64,000 nucleotides of DNA from Mucilaginibacter arboris (GCF_009754915.1 NZ_WPIK01000009.1:124001-188000), one strand, 5' to 3'; shown: positions 34,871-44,363, numbered from the stretch's first letter. The notes: a model not told the origin generated them from the sequence alone. A program made the numbers and translations.

Positions 34871-36697
34871 ATGCAGGAAAAGGGTTCTATCTCCATTCAC
34901 ACCGAAAATATCTTCCCGATCATTAAAAAATTCCTTTACTCAGACCATGAGATTTTTTTAAGGGAATTGGTATCCAACGCAGTTGATGCAACACAAAAAC
35001 TGAAAAGGCTGTCAAGCCTGGGCGAATTTGCAGGCGAAGTAGGTGATACCAAAATAAAAGTATCAGTAAACGAAGCAGACAAAACCATTACCATTTCTGA
35101 CCGCGGAATTGGTATGACTGGCGAAGAAATTAAAAAGTACATCAACCAGATCGCTTTTTCGGGCGCAACAGAATTTGTTGAAAAATACAAAGACAAAGGC
35201 GACGACAAGCAGATTATCGGCCATTTTGGGTTAGGTTTTTACTCTGCTTTTATGGTTTCTTCTATGGTAGAAATCAAAACGCTTTCTTATAAAGAAGGCA
35301 GCGAAGCAGCGCTTTGGGAATGCGATGGCAGTACAGAATTTGAGATCAGGCCAACAGAAAAAACAGAACGCGGTTCTGATGTGATTTTGCATATTGCTGA
35401 TGACTCGACAGAGTTTTTAGAAAAAGCAAGGATAAAAGGCATCCTGAGCAAATACTGCAAATTTTTACCGGTAGAAATTGAGTTTGACGGAGAAGTAATT
35501 AACAATACTACACCGTTATGGACGAAATCTCCAAACGAACTAAAGGACGAAGATTACATTAAATTCTATCAGGATTTATATCCTTTCTCCGAAGAACCTT
35601 TATTTTGGATCCACCTCAATGTAGATTATCCGTTTAACCTGACCGGAATTTTATACTTCCCCAAACTTAAAAACGATTTCGAGTTCCAGCGGAACAAAAT
35701 CCAGTTATATTCCCGCCAGGTGTTTATTACAGATGAAGTAAAGGATGTAGTTCCCGAATTTTTAATGCTGCTGAACGGTATCATTGATTCTCCGGATATT
35801 CCGTTAAACGTTTCCCGCAGTTTCTTGCAGGCCGATGCTAATGTTAAGAAAATCGATTCTTACATTACTAAAAAAGTTGCCGACAAGCTGGCAGAATTGC
35901 ACAAACAAGACGAAGAAGGTTTTGCCAAAAAATGGAACGACATTGGTTTGTTTGTAAAATACGGCATGATCAGCAATGATAAGTTCTATGAAAAAGCAAA
36001 AGATTTCTGTTTGTACAAAAACACCGACGGACAGTATTTTACTTTGGATAAATACAAAGAGCACATCCAGGTAAACCAGCAGGACAAATCAGAAAACCTG
36101 GTTGCTTTGTATGCTACTGATGTAAGGCAGCAGGATACTTACATCCAGTCGGCCAAGAGAAAAGGTTATGATGTATTGGAATTCTCACATCCTATCGACA
36201 GCCATTTCATCCAGATGCTGGAAAGTAAAGTGGAGAAATTTACACTGAAAAGGGTAGATGCTGACACGGCTGATAAATTGATTGACAAAGACACCAAGAC
36301 AGAAAGTTTACTAAGCGCAGAAAAAGAAAAAGAAGTTCAGGAAATTTTTGAAAGCGCAATCAACAATAAAGACCGTAAGGTAACACTGGAACCAATGTCG
36401 CCGGAAGAATTACCGGTAAATATTACCCAGCCAGAATTTATGCGCCGTATGAAAGATATGCAGGCCATGGGTGGTGGTGGCGGAATGTCATTTATGGGAA
36501 ATATGCCCGAAATGCTAAGTGTTGCCGTTAATTCCAATCACCCTTTAATTCAAAAAATATTAAACGCACCGGACGAAACCGTGAAAAAAGACCTGGCAAA
36601 ACAAGCTTATGACCTGGCTTTACTTTCCCAGGGAATGTTAACAGGCGCAGATTTAACTAATTTTATTCAAAGAAGCGTTAATTTATCGGTGAAATAA
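34871..36697 (+). CDS. htpG: HtpG, Hsp90-family chaperone
   Basis: A 608-residue Hsp90. The N-terminal GHKL ATPase domain has ELVSNAVDATQKL, ISDRGIGMTGEE and GHFGLGFYSAFMV. The middle domain has the catalytic-loop region SRQVFITDEVKDVVPEFL and RSFLQADANVKKI. A Gly/Met-rich stretch (GGGGGMSFMGNMPEM, about 535-550) precedes the short C-terminal dimerisation domain, typical of Bacteroidota HtpG. It stands alone with its own terminator. Confidence 0.96.
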   Translation: MQEKGSISIHTENIFPIIKKFLYSDHEIFLRELVSNAVDATQKLKRLSSLGEFAGEVGDTKIKVSVNEADKTITISDRGIGMTGEEIKKYINQIAFSGATEFVEKYKDKGDDKQIIGHFGLGFYSAFMVSSMVEIKTLSYKEGSEAALWECDGSTEFEIRPTEKTERGSDVILHIADDSTEFLEKARIKGILSKYCKFLPVEIEFDGEVINNTTPLWTKSPNELKDEDYIKFYQDLYPFSEEPLFWIHLNVDYPFNLTGILYFPKLKNDFEFQRNKIQLYSRQVFITDEVKDVVPEFLMLLNGIIDSPDIPLNVSRSFLQADANVKKIDSYITKKVADKLAELHKQDEEGFAKKWNDIGLFVKYGMISNDKFYEKAKDFCLYKNTDGQYFTLDKYKEHIQVNQQDKSENLVALYATDVRQQDTYIQSAKRKGYDVLEFSHPIDSHFIQMLESKVEKFTLKRVDADTADKLIDKDTKTESLLSAEKEKEVQEIFESAINNKDRKVTLEPMSPEELPVNITQPEFMRRMKDMQAMGGGGGMSFMGNMPEMLSVAVNSNHPLIQKILNAPDETVKKDLAKQAYDLALLSQGMLTGADLTNFIQRSVNLSVK

Positions 36698-36717
36698 GCT
36701 GACTAATTCCCTTTTAA

Positions 36718-36750
36718 AGCATGTAAGCATCTTGTTTACATGCTTTTTTT
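36718..36750 (+). terminator. Terminator after htpG
   Basis: AGCATGTAA (36718-36726) pairs with TTACATGCT (36736-36744), followed by a T run. A 12-mer copy at 36757-36768 follows. Confidence 0.85.
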
Positions 36751-36890
36751 ATGCGGTAAAAGAAGCATTTTGAAATTTATTTCTGATGTAAGTGATTAAA
36801 ATACTGCTTGTTAAAGGAAAAGTAAAACTAAAGAATAAAAAACTTGAAATCAGATTTGCCGATTCCGGTCGGATTTGTACTTTTGTCCCC

Positions 36891-36975
36891 GGAGAGTTGG
36901 CAGAGTGGTCGATTGCGGCAGTCTTGAAAACTGTTGACTGTAACAGGTCCTGGGGTTCGAATCCCTAACTCTCCG
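36891..36975 (+). tRNA. tRNA-Ser (anticodon UGA)
   Basis: The acceptor arms GGAGAGT (36891-36897) and ACTCTCC (36968-36974) pair perfectly, with discriminator G at 36975. The anticodon loop CTTGAAA places TGA at 36925-36927. A long variable arm (TGTTGACTGTAACAGG) and the T loop GGTTCGAATCC are present, as expected for a class II serine tRNA. CCA is not encoded. Confidence 0.95.
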
Positions 36976-36984
36976 CGCTTTAGA

Positions 36985-37025
36985 CCCTTAAATGCTTGAA
37001 AAGAGTTATTTAAGGGTTTTTATTT
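36985..37025 (+). terminator. Terminator after tRNA-Ser
   Basis: CCCTTAAAT (36985-36993) pairs with ATTTAAGGG (37008-37016), followed by TTTTTATTT. Confidence 0.8.
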
Positions 37026-37763
37026 AAGTGTGAGGCTATTGGTGGGATCAATATGGAGTTCGAATAAAGGAGATAGTAGAAAATATCAATATACTTTATC
37101 CTTCATTGAATTTATGTTAACTTAAAAGTGTACAAAAACTATTACGAGCCCGTAACAGTTTGTAAACAAGTACATGCTAATTTTTTTTAAAGTCGATAAC
37201 GTTGCTTCGCAAATAAAATCTTTCCAATGCAAGTCTGTTAGCAAATTTATTTCTGATACCAACGTTACATTAAGCGTTCTAAAACTCTATTTACAGGTAA
37301 TCGGATTGGGGTATTAGCATTATATATTATAATGGCATACCAAGAATACAAAAGAAAACTAAGCTGGCACTTGAACAAGCCGAGGTATTATGATCTGGCA
37401 ATTATTGCAGGATGCAACCGGCGCAAAAATCATTACTGGAAGTAATTAATAAAGAAGTTAATGCTGCAAGGGAAGATAAACCAGATAAAAGCACTAAATG
37501 AGCCTGTGCATTTAGAGCATAAAGCTGATGAAAGTGGTGGCTGCTGTTCGTGTTACAGAATCAGAATCCCTAATTTCTGCAAAAAGTATTACACAAAAAG
37601 TAATTGATTAAGCTATACTTTTTAGGCTGAAAAGCATTTTTACCTCTTATTAAGTGTTGCTAAAGTTATTAAATTCAGATTATATGTTTAAATACCACCT
37701 TTTCTTTATGAATGCTTGTTTAAATTAATAATGTTGTTTAAACTTTTTTTCTATCCTTCTTTT

Positions 37764-37903
37764 TTTAGGGCCGATGCTTCTTTTATCAACTAAAAATGCT
37801 GGTCGTCAGGTTTTGTTTTTAGGGGCCGATGCTTCTTTTATCAACTAAAATGCTGGTCATTAAATTTTGATTTTTTAGGCCGGTGCTTCTTTTATCGCCT
37901 AAA
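37764..37903 (+). repeat. Tandem array of about 2.5 units carrying the dispersed motif
   Basis: A unit of about 55 bp (TTTTTAGGGGCCGATGC... to ...AAATGCTGGTC...) is repeated. Two units are nearly identical and the third is partial and diverged. Each contains the motif on the minus strand (37774-37785, 37829-37840, and GTGCTTCTTTTA at 37883-37894). Confidence 0.8.
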
Positions 37904-37907
37904 TCAC

Positions 37908-37948
37908 TACCTGACCTATAAGGTTTTCAAAACCTTATAGGTCAGGTA
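37908..37948. repeat. Perfect 20-bp palindrome
   Basis: TACCTGACCTATAAGGTTTT (37908-37927) is followed by a single C and then its exact complement (37929-37948). CCTATAAGGTTTT palindromes of this kind recur between genes in Bacteroidota genomes. No T run suggests a terminator for a nearby gene. Confidence 0.85.
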
Positions 37949-38238
37949 ATGGACCAAATGTAAACACCAATTTTACCCGGTAAAAGAAGCATGGGCACCA
38001 AAGCTGGGCATGCCGAAGGACCAAATTTAAATTGGTACCAAAAAGGTTAAACAACCCTCAATATCAGCATAATTGTTAATACTTCTTTTATGCATGTATT
38101 TTTTGCTTTTAATATCAGTAAAAAAGTGTAGAAATAGTGTTGTTTTTGAGGCGATAAAAGAAGCATAAAAGCAAACTAAATAAAACTAAAGTGGGTTCTT
38201 ATAGAAGAGAAAGTGTTCTTTAAACTGTTTTGGTTTTA

Positions 38239-38304
38239 TTAACACAACTTAATTATAGGTATTACGTAAGTGTGTAGATGTTAACTTTGCTCAAATTGTG
38301 TTAA
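38239..38304 (+). promoter_or_regulatory. Promoter region of the 834-residue protein gene
   Basis: TAACTTTG (38282-38289) matches the -7 consensus. It is flanked by a 9-bp inverted repeat, TTAACACAA (38239-38247) and TTGTGTTAA (38296-38304), which could be an operator or a transcript hairpin. The implied leader is about 155 nt. Confidence 0.45.
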
Positions 38305-38450
38305 AAATTCCTCAATTATTTATATTTACCTAAACAAATGTTAAGGTTTAAGGCTTTAATCATTTGGTATAAAAATTGATTACTTAATTACATTAACCCA
38401 AAATAAATAAAATTACAGTATTATTACGCCACCATTTATAATTTCATTTT

Positions 38451-40955
38451 ATGAAAAAACCTATCCTTACTAAATGTTATATTAATCGCAAGCTTATCCT
38501 CAGTATTGCTGTTTCATGCAGTGCTATTGTTTTATCCGTAGATGTAAATGCACAAGTATCACAGCGCTATGTACCTCCTCAGGATACTGTAAAAACCAGG
38601 CGCGACCCAAATCAATCAATCTCAGTTCAAAAGCATTCCACACAAAACTATACCCCCAACTCCCGTATTGTTGGTGCTGCTGTTAAGGCTGCCGAAATTT
38701 TATCAGATACAACCAAGTACAACACGAAGATGGGCCTTCCTATCGAACAGTTGTTTAGTCCTGAAGACTTGAAATATATAGTTAATCAAGGTGCTAACGG
38801 TGTTGTGGTTTTATTTGACCTGGTTAATAAGCATTTGCCAAAAGGAGAAAGTATTGCTTTTAGAACAGAACAAAAAGCTGATGTAACCGAAGATGACAAT
38901 CCGTTAGAACTTAAAAACCTTCGGGCAACGGTATCGGCCAATCCGGCTTCTCTCCTTGATAATAAAGACCAATGGAAAGAAAATGTATACCGGGCTTATA
39001 TGGCGCGTGATTATGCTACAAAACTAAATAACACAATTACGATTACCTCTGCCACGCGCGAAATACGTGAAACGCCTGCGCTTACAATCCTTGATTATGA
39101 CGGAGGAGATAGTACCGTTAAAAAAAGTATAACCCTTGCACAAATTTTATCCAGCAAGCAGGCAAAAAACAAAAGTAAATTATTAGCTGAAAAAGAAGCG
39201 GTAGCAGAGTTTCGTGCACATACATTTCCGGGAAATAAGATTTCTCAGCAAAATGCTAACGAAAATTACAAACGTGCCCTTTTCCAGTTAATCGATTTGC
39301 AGGCAGGAGATATTAACAGGCATCCTGCAACCAGAAAATTTGTTGATGAACTAACAGCAGATCTTAAAAAAGGCGATAGAAGTAATGTGGTCAACGCTTT
39401 AAAGAACAATAATTTTTTTGATCCGAACGTACCAGGAAACCTAGGGCCGGTATTGTTAACCGAAAGTTCTGTGTTGAGTGGTGCCCAGGTGCAAAGTAAC
39501 CCTCGTGATAAAGCATTGGAACTTACTACGCTTACTGCATTACATTATGGCGAACGCGATGCTGTAAAGTTATTGAAAAGCCTGGTTGATGGTAAAGGCG
39601 CTATTCCTGCCAAACAAACCAATGAGTTTACACCAACTCGTTTAAATGAGTTAACCAATCATGGTACTGAACTGTTAAAGTCTGTGGGTTTTGGTCCGTC
39701 TAAAACTAAAAACATGACTAATTCTGATTTAGTTCTTGTAGCGGTAGCCGCACCTGATGCGCCAGAAACTATTCGGCCAAGTTCCTTTTTAACTTTACAG
39801 CAGGTAGGTAATACGATTATTAGTAATTATTCATCAACAGAAACAAACGAAACCAGAACTTTTGTTTTGTTTAATCCCCGGATCAGTTTAGGAAGCCGCC
39901 ATACCGAGTACCGTGCAGCCTTTGATGCTGTTGATTTTGTTCCCGAATTTTTAAACGGACAAACTGTTAATCAAAAAGGTTCACGTGTTGTTCAAAACGG
40001 TGCAGAACTCAGGGTAGAATCTGATCTGTATTTTTCAAATCCGCAAAAGATTATAGAAACAGGTGTAAAGCCAGGGATTTTTCCTGAGTTTGGGGTTATT
40101 GCCGGCATTGGTAACCGCAGTGTAGGTTATGATAACAGCACAACTCCCGGGCCGTTTGGTGCTGTTCCTCAATTTAAAAATACTTATTTTACGTGGGGAG
40201 GGCATATTGGGTTAAATGGCGGCCCGATTTTATTAGCAGCTGATGCTACCTATATAACTACACAATCTAATCCAGATCCGTACAGAACTTTCTTTGACCT
40301 TTCTCAAGGGATGACTTACTATCGCTATACCTTACTGGCGCATGTAATTAATTTTGGTTTGGGCCATATTGAACAAGGAAAAGGGACCCACCTAACCATT
40401 GATGCAGAATATACTGGCGAAACAAATAATTCGGGTACAAAGAACAAAACCATTTCTGCAGGAGGCCCCGTGCAAACAGGTAATGCAGAATGGCAACGTG
40501 ATTACAACCGGGCACATCCAAATGGTGTGTTTAATTATGCAATAGCCAATACTATGATTATTAACGGCGATGTAAAAGCCACTTATGCAGCCAGCAGTTA
40601 TGCAGCGTTAAACGTTGGTTTACAAAAAGGGAGTGTTCAGTTAAAAGCTACCGGTGGCCTGTATAATTTATATACCGTGCCAATTGATGGCGGCCGGTTA
40701 ATCAGCAGTGAAACGTTTAAAAACACGTTTAACGGAAATTTATTTGGTGCGCTAAGCCTGACTTATCATTTCGGTTCTGCAAGTTTCAATTCTGTGCATA
40801 AGAAAACAGAATCATATCAAACCACTGGTAATGGCGAAGGGCCACACAAGGTTGATGAGGCGTCAACCCAGCAACACACTAATTTTGGCCCACGAAACCA
40901 TGCTATCTTTACCAATAAAAAGTCAAGGCTTAAACCAGTTACAGTTAACGATTAA
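38451..40955 (+). CDS. Large exported protein of unknown function
   Basis: 834 residues. An N-terminal hydrophobic segment (LILSIAVSCSAIVLSVDVNAQ) reads as a signal peptide cleaved near residue 35. The N-terminal half is soluble and mostly helical with Lys/Asn-rich stretches. The C-terminal half (about 560-780) alternates Gly and aromatic residues in short strands (FTWGGHIGLNGGPILLAADATYITT, FGALSLTYHFGSASF), suggesting an outer-membrane beta barrel or beta-rich surface domain. I recognise no family. It has its own promoter and a strong terminator. Confidence 0.75.
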   Translation: MKKPILTKCYINRKLILSIAVSCSAIVLSVDVNAQVSQRYVPPQDTVKTRRDPNQSISVQKHSTQNYTPNSRIVGAAVKAAEILSDTTKYNTKMGLPIEQLFSPEDLKYIVNQGANGVVVLFDLVNKHLPKGESIAFRTEQKADVTEDDNPLELKNLRATVSANPASLLDNKDQWKENVYRAYMARDYATKLNNTITITSATREIRETPALTILDYDGGDSTVKKSITLAQILSSKQAKNKSKLLAEKEAVAEFRAHTFPGNKISQQNANENYKRALFQLIDLQAGDINRHPATRKFVDELTADLKKGDRSNVVNALKNNNFFDPNVPGNLGPVLLTESSVLSGAQVQSNPRDKALELTTLTALHYGERDAVKLLKSLVDGKGAIPAKQTNEFTPTRLNELTNHGTELLKSVGFGPSKTKNMTNSDLVLVAVAAPDAPETIRPSSFLTLQQVGNTIISNYSSTETNETRTFVLFNPRISLGSRHTEYRAAFDAVDFVPEFLNGQTVNQKGSRVVQNGAELRVESDLYFSNPQKIIETGVKPGIFPEFGVIAGIGNRSVGYDNSTTPGPFGAVPQFKNTYFTWGGHIGLNGGPILLAADATYITTQSNPDPYRTFFDLSQGMTYYRYTLLAHVINFGLGHIEQGKGTHLTIDAEYTGETNNSGTKNKTISAGGPVQTGNAEWQRDYNRAHPNGVFNYAIANTMIINGDVKATYAASSYAALNVGLQKGSVQLKATGGLYNLYTVPIDGGRLISSETFKNTFNGNLFGALSLTYHFGSASFNSVHKKTESYQTTGNGEGPHKVDEASTQQHTNFGPRNHAIFTNKKSRLKPVTVND

Positions 40956-41018
40956 GCAAAGCATAATTCTGTAAGATGAAGTAATAAAAAGGTTATAATC
41001 CTTCAGAATATTTATCTA

Positions 41019-41057
41019 AAAAGCGTCGTAATTAAAGCATTACGGCGCTTTTGTTTT
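41019..41057 (+). terminator. Terminator after the 834-residue protein gene
   Basis: AAAAGCGTCGTAAT (41019-41032) pairs with ATTACGGCGCTTTT (41039-41052) with one G-U pair, followed by GTTTTT. Confidence 0.88.
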
Positions 41058-41212
41058 TAGTTAACAGCAGTAGATTTTGTATGCTTCTTTTATCACTAAA
41101 AAAATTGGTGTGCCTATTCAATCTATCTAATTATAGATAATATAGTTTTATGCCGATAAAAGAAGCATTGAAAATATTATGCCAAGCCTTTCTGGTAACT
41201 GCTTGTACCCCT

Positions 41213-41220
41213 TACCTTTG
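41213..41220 (+). promoter_or_regulatory. -7 box upstream of the esterase gene
   Basis: TACCTTTG matches TAnnTTTG 32 nt before the ATG. TTTC at a 20-bp spacing could be a weak -33 element. A 12-mer copy lies just upstream (41157-41168). Confidence 0.5.
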
Positions 41221-41252
41221 TACAATCAATTAAAAATCAACAACCAATTTTT

Positions 41253-42086
41253 ATGCTGATAAAAAGAGTATGCTTTGTACTTGCTTCCTTGTTTTTAAAT
41301 AGTTTTCTTTTTGCACAGGAAATGCTGGTCATTCAATCAGAAAACTTAAAAACTTCTGATACTATTTGGGTTTATAAACCGGAAGCCTACACCAATAAAC
41401 AGAAATATCCGCTTGTTTATTTGTTGCATGGCCATGGCGGCGATTATACTTCGTGGAGTAAATTAACAGATTTGCAAAAGCTTGCCGACGAGTACCAGTT
41501 TTTGATTGTTTGTCCGGATGGTTTAAAAAAGAGCTGGTATATTAATTCTCCGCATCAGGACAGTACGCAATACGAGGACTTTTTTATGAAAGAATTGCTG
41601 CCTGCTATCTCCAAAAAATATGCTGAAGATCCTTCTAAAGTTTTTATAACCGGCAACAGCATGGGCGGGTACGGTGCCATGTGGCTGTTTTTAAAGCATC
41701 CAGATGTATTTTTAAGTGCCGGCAGCACTTCAGGCGTTTTAAACCTTCGTTATTCTTCCTTAAAAAAAACTACGGTTGCTTATTTATTAGGTGATTATAG
41801 TGATGATAATACACTTTTTGATGAATACTCGCCCATAAACCTCCTTAAAAACATTGCCGGAGCAAGTAAAGCAATTATTTTTGACTGCGGAACGGAAGAT
41901 TACCTGTACGTAACCGCTAAAGCTTTTAGGGAAAAGTGCGACGAGTTAAAAATTAAGGCAACTTATACTGCACAGCCAGGTGCGCATACCGGCAGTTACT
42001 GGTCGAAATCTATTTTGCAGCATTTCAGGTTTTTTGCAGAACAGGTAACACAAATTACCGATGCAAAGGCAACCAAACTTAAATAA
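41253..42086 (+). CDS. Exported esterase of the esterase D / feruloyl-esterase-like family
   Basis: A 277-residue alpha/beta hydrolase with a signal peptide ending LFAQ. The oxyanion region is YLLHGHGGDYTSW, the nucleophile Ser is in ITGNSMGGYGAMW, the acid is probably Asp in FDCGTEDYLY, and the His is in PGAHTGSYW. Relatives hydrolyse feruloyl, acetyl or S-formylglutathione esters; export and the adjacent GH20 gene suggest action on polysaccharide-linked esters (inference). Confidence 0.85.
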   Translation: MLIKRVCFVLASLFLNSFLFAQEMLVIQSENLKTSDTIWVYKPEAYTNKQKYPLVYLLHGHGGDYTSWSKLTDLQKLADEYQFLIVCPDGLKKSWYINSPHQDSTQYEDFFMKELLPAISKKYAEDPSKVFITGNSMGGYGAMWLFLKHPDVFLSAGSTSGVLNLRYSSLKKTTVAYLLGDYSDDNTLFDEYSPINLLKNIAGASKAIIFDCGTEDYLYVTAKAFREKCDELKIKATYTAQPGAHTGSYWSKSILQHFRFFAEQVTQITDAKATKLK

Positions 42087-42240
42087 ATGCTTTAGCTTAT
42101 TGTTTCTTTTAAGGTTTAATTTATTTTTACATTTTTCTCCTTAACCAATAATTATGGCGGGTTCAATAGCAAATATTTGCTGCTGCTCATAGGGGTTGAA
42201 AACTGATTGCCATATTTCATATTTTTTTTAAGTTAAATAC

Positions 42241-44175
42241 ATGAAAATTAGAAAACCTAAAGCTTTGCTAAAACATTCCGGATTACTATTTTGCTGCCTC
42301 TTAGCATTTACTGCATTTTCCCAGAGCAGTAAACCAATTTCAATCATTCCGCAACCTGTAAGCCTTACAAAAAGCGCAGGCCAGTTTACTTTGCCAACTT
42401 CCGTAATTATCGGTGCAGTTACTTCTTCCGAAATGCTTCCGGTTACTACTTATCTTAAAAATAAAATTGCTGCTTCTACCGGTAAAACGGTGTTGGTAAA
42501 AAGCAATGCTTCTTTTAATGCCATAAAATTAGTGCTTAACAAAACGGAAGACCCGGTAATTGGTAAAGAAGGTTATCAGCTAAACATTACCACATCTGGT
42601 ATTATAATCAAAGCAAATCAGCCAGCCGGTTTATTTTACGGCGTGCAAACGCTGATGCAGTTACTTCCAAAAGAAATTGAAAGTAAAACAGTAGTTGAAA
42701 ATGTAAAATGGACGGTTCCTTTTGTAAAAATTACAGATTATCCAAGGTTTGGCTGGCGGGGTTTGATGTTTGATGTGGCCCGCCATTTTTTTACAAAACA
42801 GGAAGTAAAGCAATATATAGATGCGATGGTGCGGTACAAATACAACCTGCTGCACCTGCATTTAACGGATGATGAAGGCTGGCGCATTGAGATCAAAGGC
42901 TTGCCTAAGTTAACAGAAGTGGGTGCCTGGAGTGCAAAACGGGTGGGCTACTTTGGTACTTTTGCGCCTCCCGCACCCGATGAACCACGAACCTACGGCG
43001 GTTTTTATACGCAGGAAGATATTAAAGAACTGGTAAAATATGCACAGGACCGCTTTGTAAATATCTTGCCCGAAATTGATGTTCCCGGCCATAGTCTGGC
43101 TGCCATTGCTTCTTATCCCGAACTGTCTTGCACGCCTGGTGCAGAGAATTACAAGGTCCGCTCGGGCGAAGAGATTATGGACTGGTCGCACGGTGCGCCG
43201 CCAATCGCTTTGGTTGATAATACTTTATGCCCAGCAAATGAAAAGGTTTACACTTTTCTGGATACGGTGATCACACAAATTGCCAGGCTTTTTCCTTTCG
43301 AATACATTCATTTAGGCGGAGATGAATGCCCGAAAAACTTTTGGGAAAAAAGCAGTGCCATTAAAGCATTGATGCAAAAGGAAGGACTTAAAAACATGCC
43401 GGAGGTACAAAGCTATTTCGAAAAACGGGTAGAAAAAATTGTAGAATCCAAAGGTAAAAGGTTTATGGGCTGGGACGAGATCCTGGAAGGCGGGTTGGCG
43501 CCAAATGCAGTGGTGATGAGCTGGCGCGGGATGAAAGGCGGTACAGAGGCTGCCAAAATGGGGCATGAAGTAGTGATGAGCCCAACAACTTTTGCTTACC
43601 TGGATTACATGCAGGGCGACCAATCGATCGAGGCTAAAGTTTACGCTACGTTACGTTTGCAAAAAGCTTATGAGTTTGAGCCGGTGCCTGATGATGTAGA
43701 TGCTAAACTGATTAAAGGCGGGCAGGCGAACTTATGGACGGAACAGGTTTACAATATGCGCAAAGCAGAATACATGGTCTGGCCGCGTGGTTTTGCCATT
43801 GCAGAAACGCTATGGTCGCCAAAAGCAACAAAAAACTGGGATGATTTTGCTGCAAGGGCAGAAGCGCAGTTCCCGCGGTTAGAAACTGCTGAAATTAATT
43901 ATGCGCCAAGTATGTACGATCCGATTATCAATGTTTCCCGTACAGACAGCGCCATTAACGTTGCCTTATCAACAGAAATTAAAGGGCTGGATATTTACTA
44001 CAGTTTTGATAATTCCTTTCCCGACAGGTTTTATCCAAAGTACACGCAGCCGCTTACTGTTCCGAAAGAAGCAGCGCAGCTTAAAGTAATTACGTACCGG
44101 GGCAAAGAACCGATCGGACGGATGATGAATATAACTATTGATGATTTGAATGCCCGGCTTCCTAAAAAGAAGTAG
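42241..44175 (+). CDS. Beta-N-acetylhexosaminidase (GH20), exported
   Basis: A 644-residue enzyme with a signal peptide (to about residue 30), a GH20b N-terminal domain (about 35-165), and a GH20 barrel (about 170-520). The catalytic pair D361-E362 is in HLGGDECP. A C-terminal FN3/chitobiase-like domain (about 545-640) follows. It releases terminal GlcNAc or GalNAc from chitin fragments or glycans by substrate-assisted catalysis. A 12-mer copy is in frame at 42506-42517. The transcript ends at a hairpin made of an inverted pair of 12-mers. Confidence 0.95.
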   Translation: MKIRKPKALLKHSGLLFCCLLAFTAFSQSSKPISIIPQPVSLTKSAGQFTLPTSVIIGAVTSSEMLPVTTYLKNKIAASTGKTVLVKSNASFNAIKLVLNKTEDPVIGKEGYQLNITTSGIIIKANQPAGLFYGVQTLMQLLPKEIESKTVVENVKWTVPFVKITDYPRFGWRGLMFDVARHFFTKQEVKQYIDAMVRYKYNLLHLHLTDDEGWRIEIKGLPKLTEVGAWSAKRVGYFGTFAPPAPDEPRTYGGFYTQEDIKELVKYAQDRFVNILPEIDVPGHSLAAIASYPELSCTPGAENYKVRSGEEIMDWSHGAPPIALVDNTLCPANEKVYTFLDTVITQIARLFPFEYIHLGGDECPKNFWEKSSAIKALMQKEGLKNMPEVQSYFEKRVEKIVESKGKRFMGWDEILEGGLAPNAVVMSWRGMKGGTEAAKMGHEVVMSPTTFAYLDYMQGDQSIEAKVYATLRLQKAYEFEPVPDDVDAKLIKGGQANLWTEQVYNMRKAEYMVWPRGFAIAETLWSPKATKNWDDFAARAEAQFPRLETAEINYAPSMYDPIINVSRTDSAINVALSTEIKGLDIYYSFDNSFPDRFYPKYTQPLTVPKEAAQLKVITYRGKEPIGRMMNITIDDLNARLPKKK

Positions 44176-44189
44176 GATAGTAAAATTTA

Positions 44190-44248
44190 CAGGGGTAAAA
44201 GAAGCATGTATTGTATAAACAACATGCTTCTTTTACCCCTGTATTTTT
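44190..44248. terminator. Terminator built from an inverted pair of the 12-mer
   Basis: CAGGGGTAAAAGAAGCATGT (44190-44209) and its exact complement (44222-44241) form a 20-bp perfect stem with a 12-nt loop, followed by a T6-containing run. Each arm contains a full copy of the dispersed motif. It lies between GH20 and a convergent gene and should work in the plus direction. Confidence 0.85.
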
Positions 44249-44363
44249 TGTAAAAGCTAATCTTCCTTCAATCATCTTTTCCTGATTTTATTCTTGCATT
44301 TTACTATATCGGGATAGTAATTTGCTTTTAAAGCATCACAAGTAGGTGCTATTTTTTATTTAT

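Larger units (their letters stand above)
37026..38450. other. Gene-poor region with decayed coding fragments and repeats
   Basis: No intact gene is visible. At about 37330-37620 there are short fragments in shifting frames, for example QKSLLEVINKEVNAAREDKPDKSTK ending at a stop near 37500 and KVVAAVRVTESESLISAKSITQKVID ending near 37610, which look like the worn remains of one or more genes. Next come a tandem array (37764-37903), a perfect palindrome (37908-37948) and further 12-mer copies (37981, 38079, 38155). From about 38230 the sequence serves as the upstream region of the next gene. Confidence 0.5.

Noticed and set aside
36891-36975. Intact genomic island at tRNA-Ser
   Set aside because: No integrase and no direct repeat of the tRNA 3' end was found in the window; only decayed fragments are present.
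37764-37903. Possible CRISPR array
   Set aside because: Only about 2.5 diverging units, no constant repeat with unique spacers of equal length and no cas genes nearby; the repeated unit includes the dispersed motif.
44190-44241. Terminal inverted repeats of an insertion sequence
   Set aside because: The arms are only 12 nt apart with nothing between them and no transposase; a terminator hairpin fits better.
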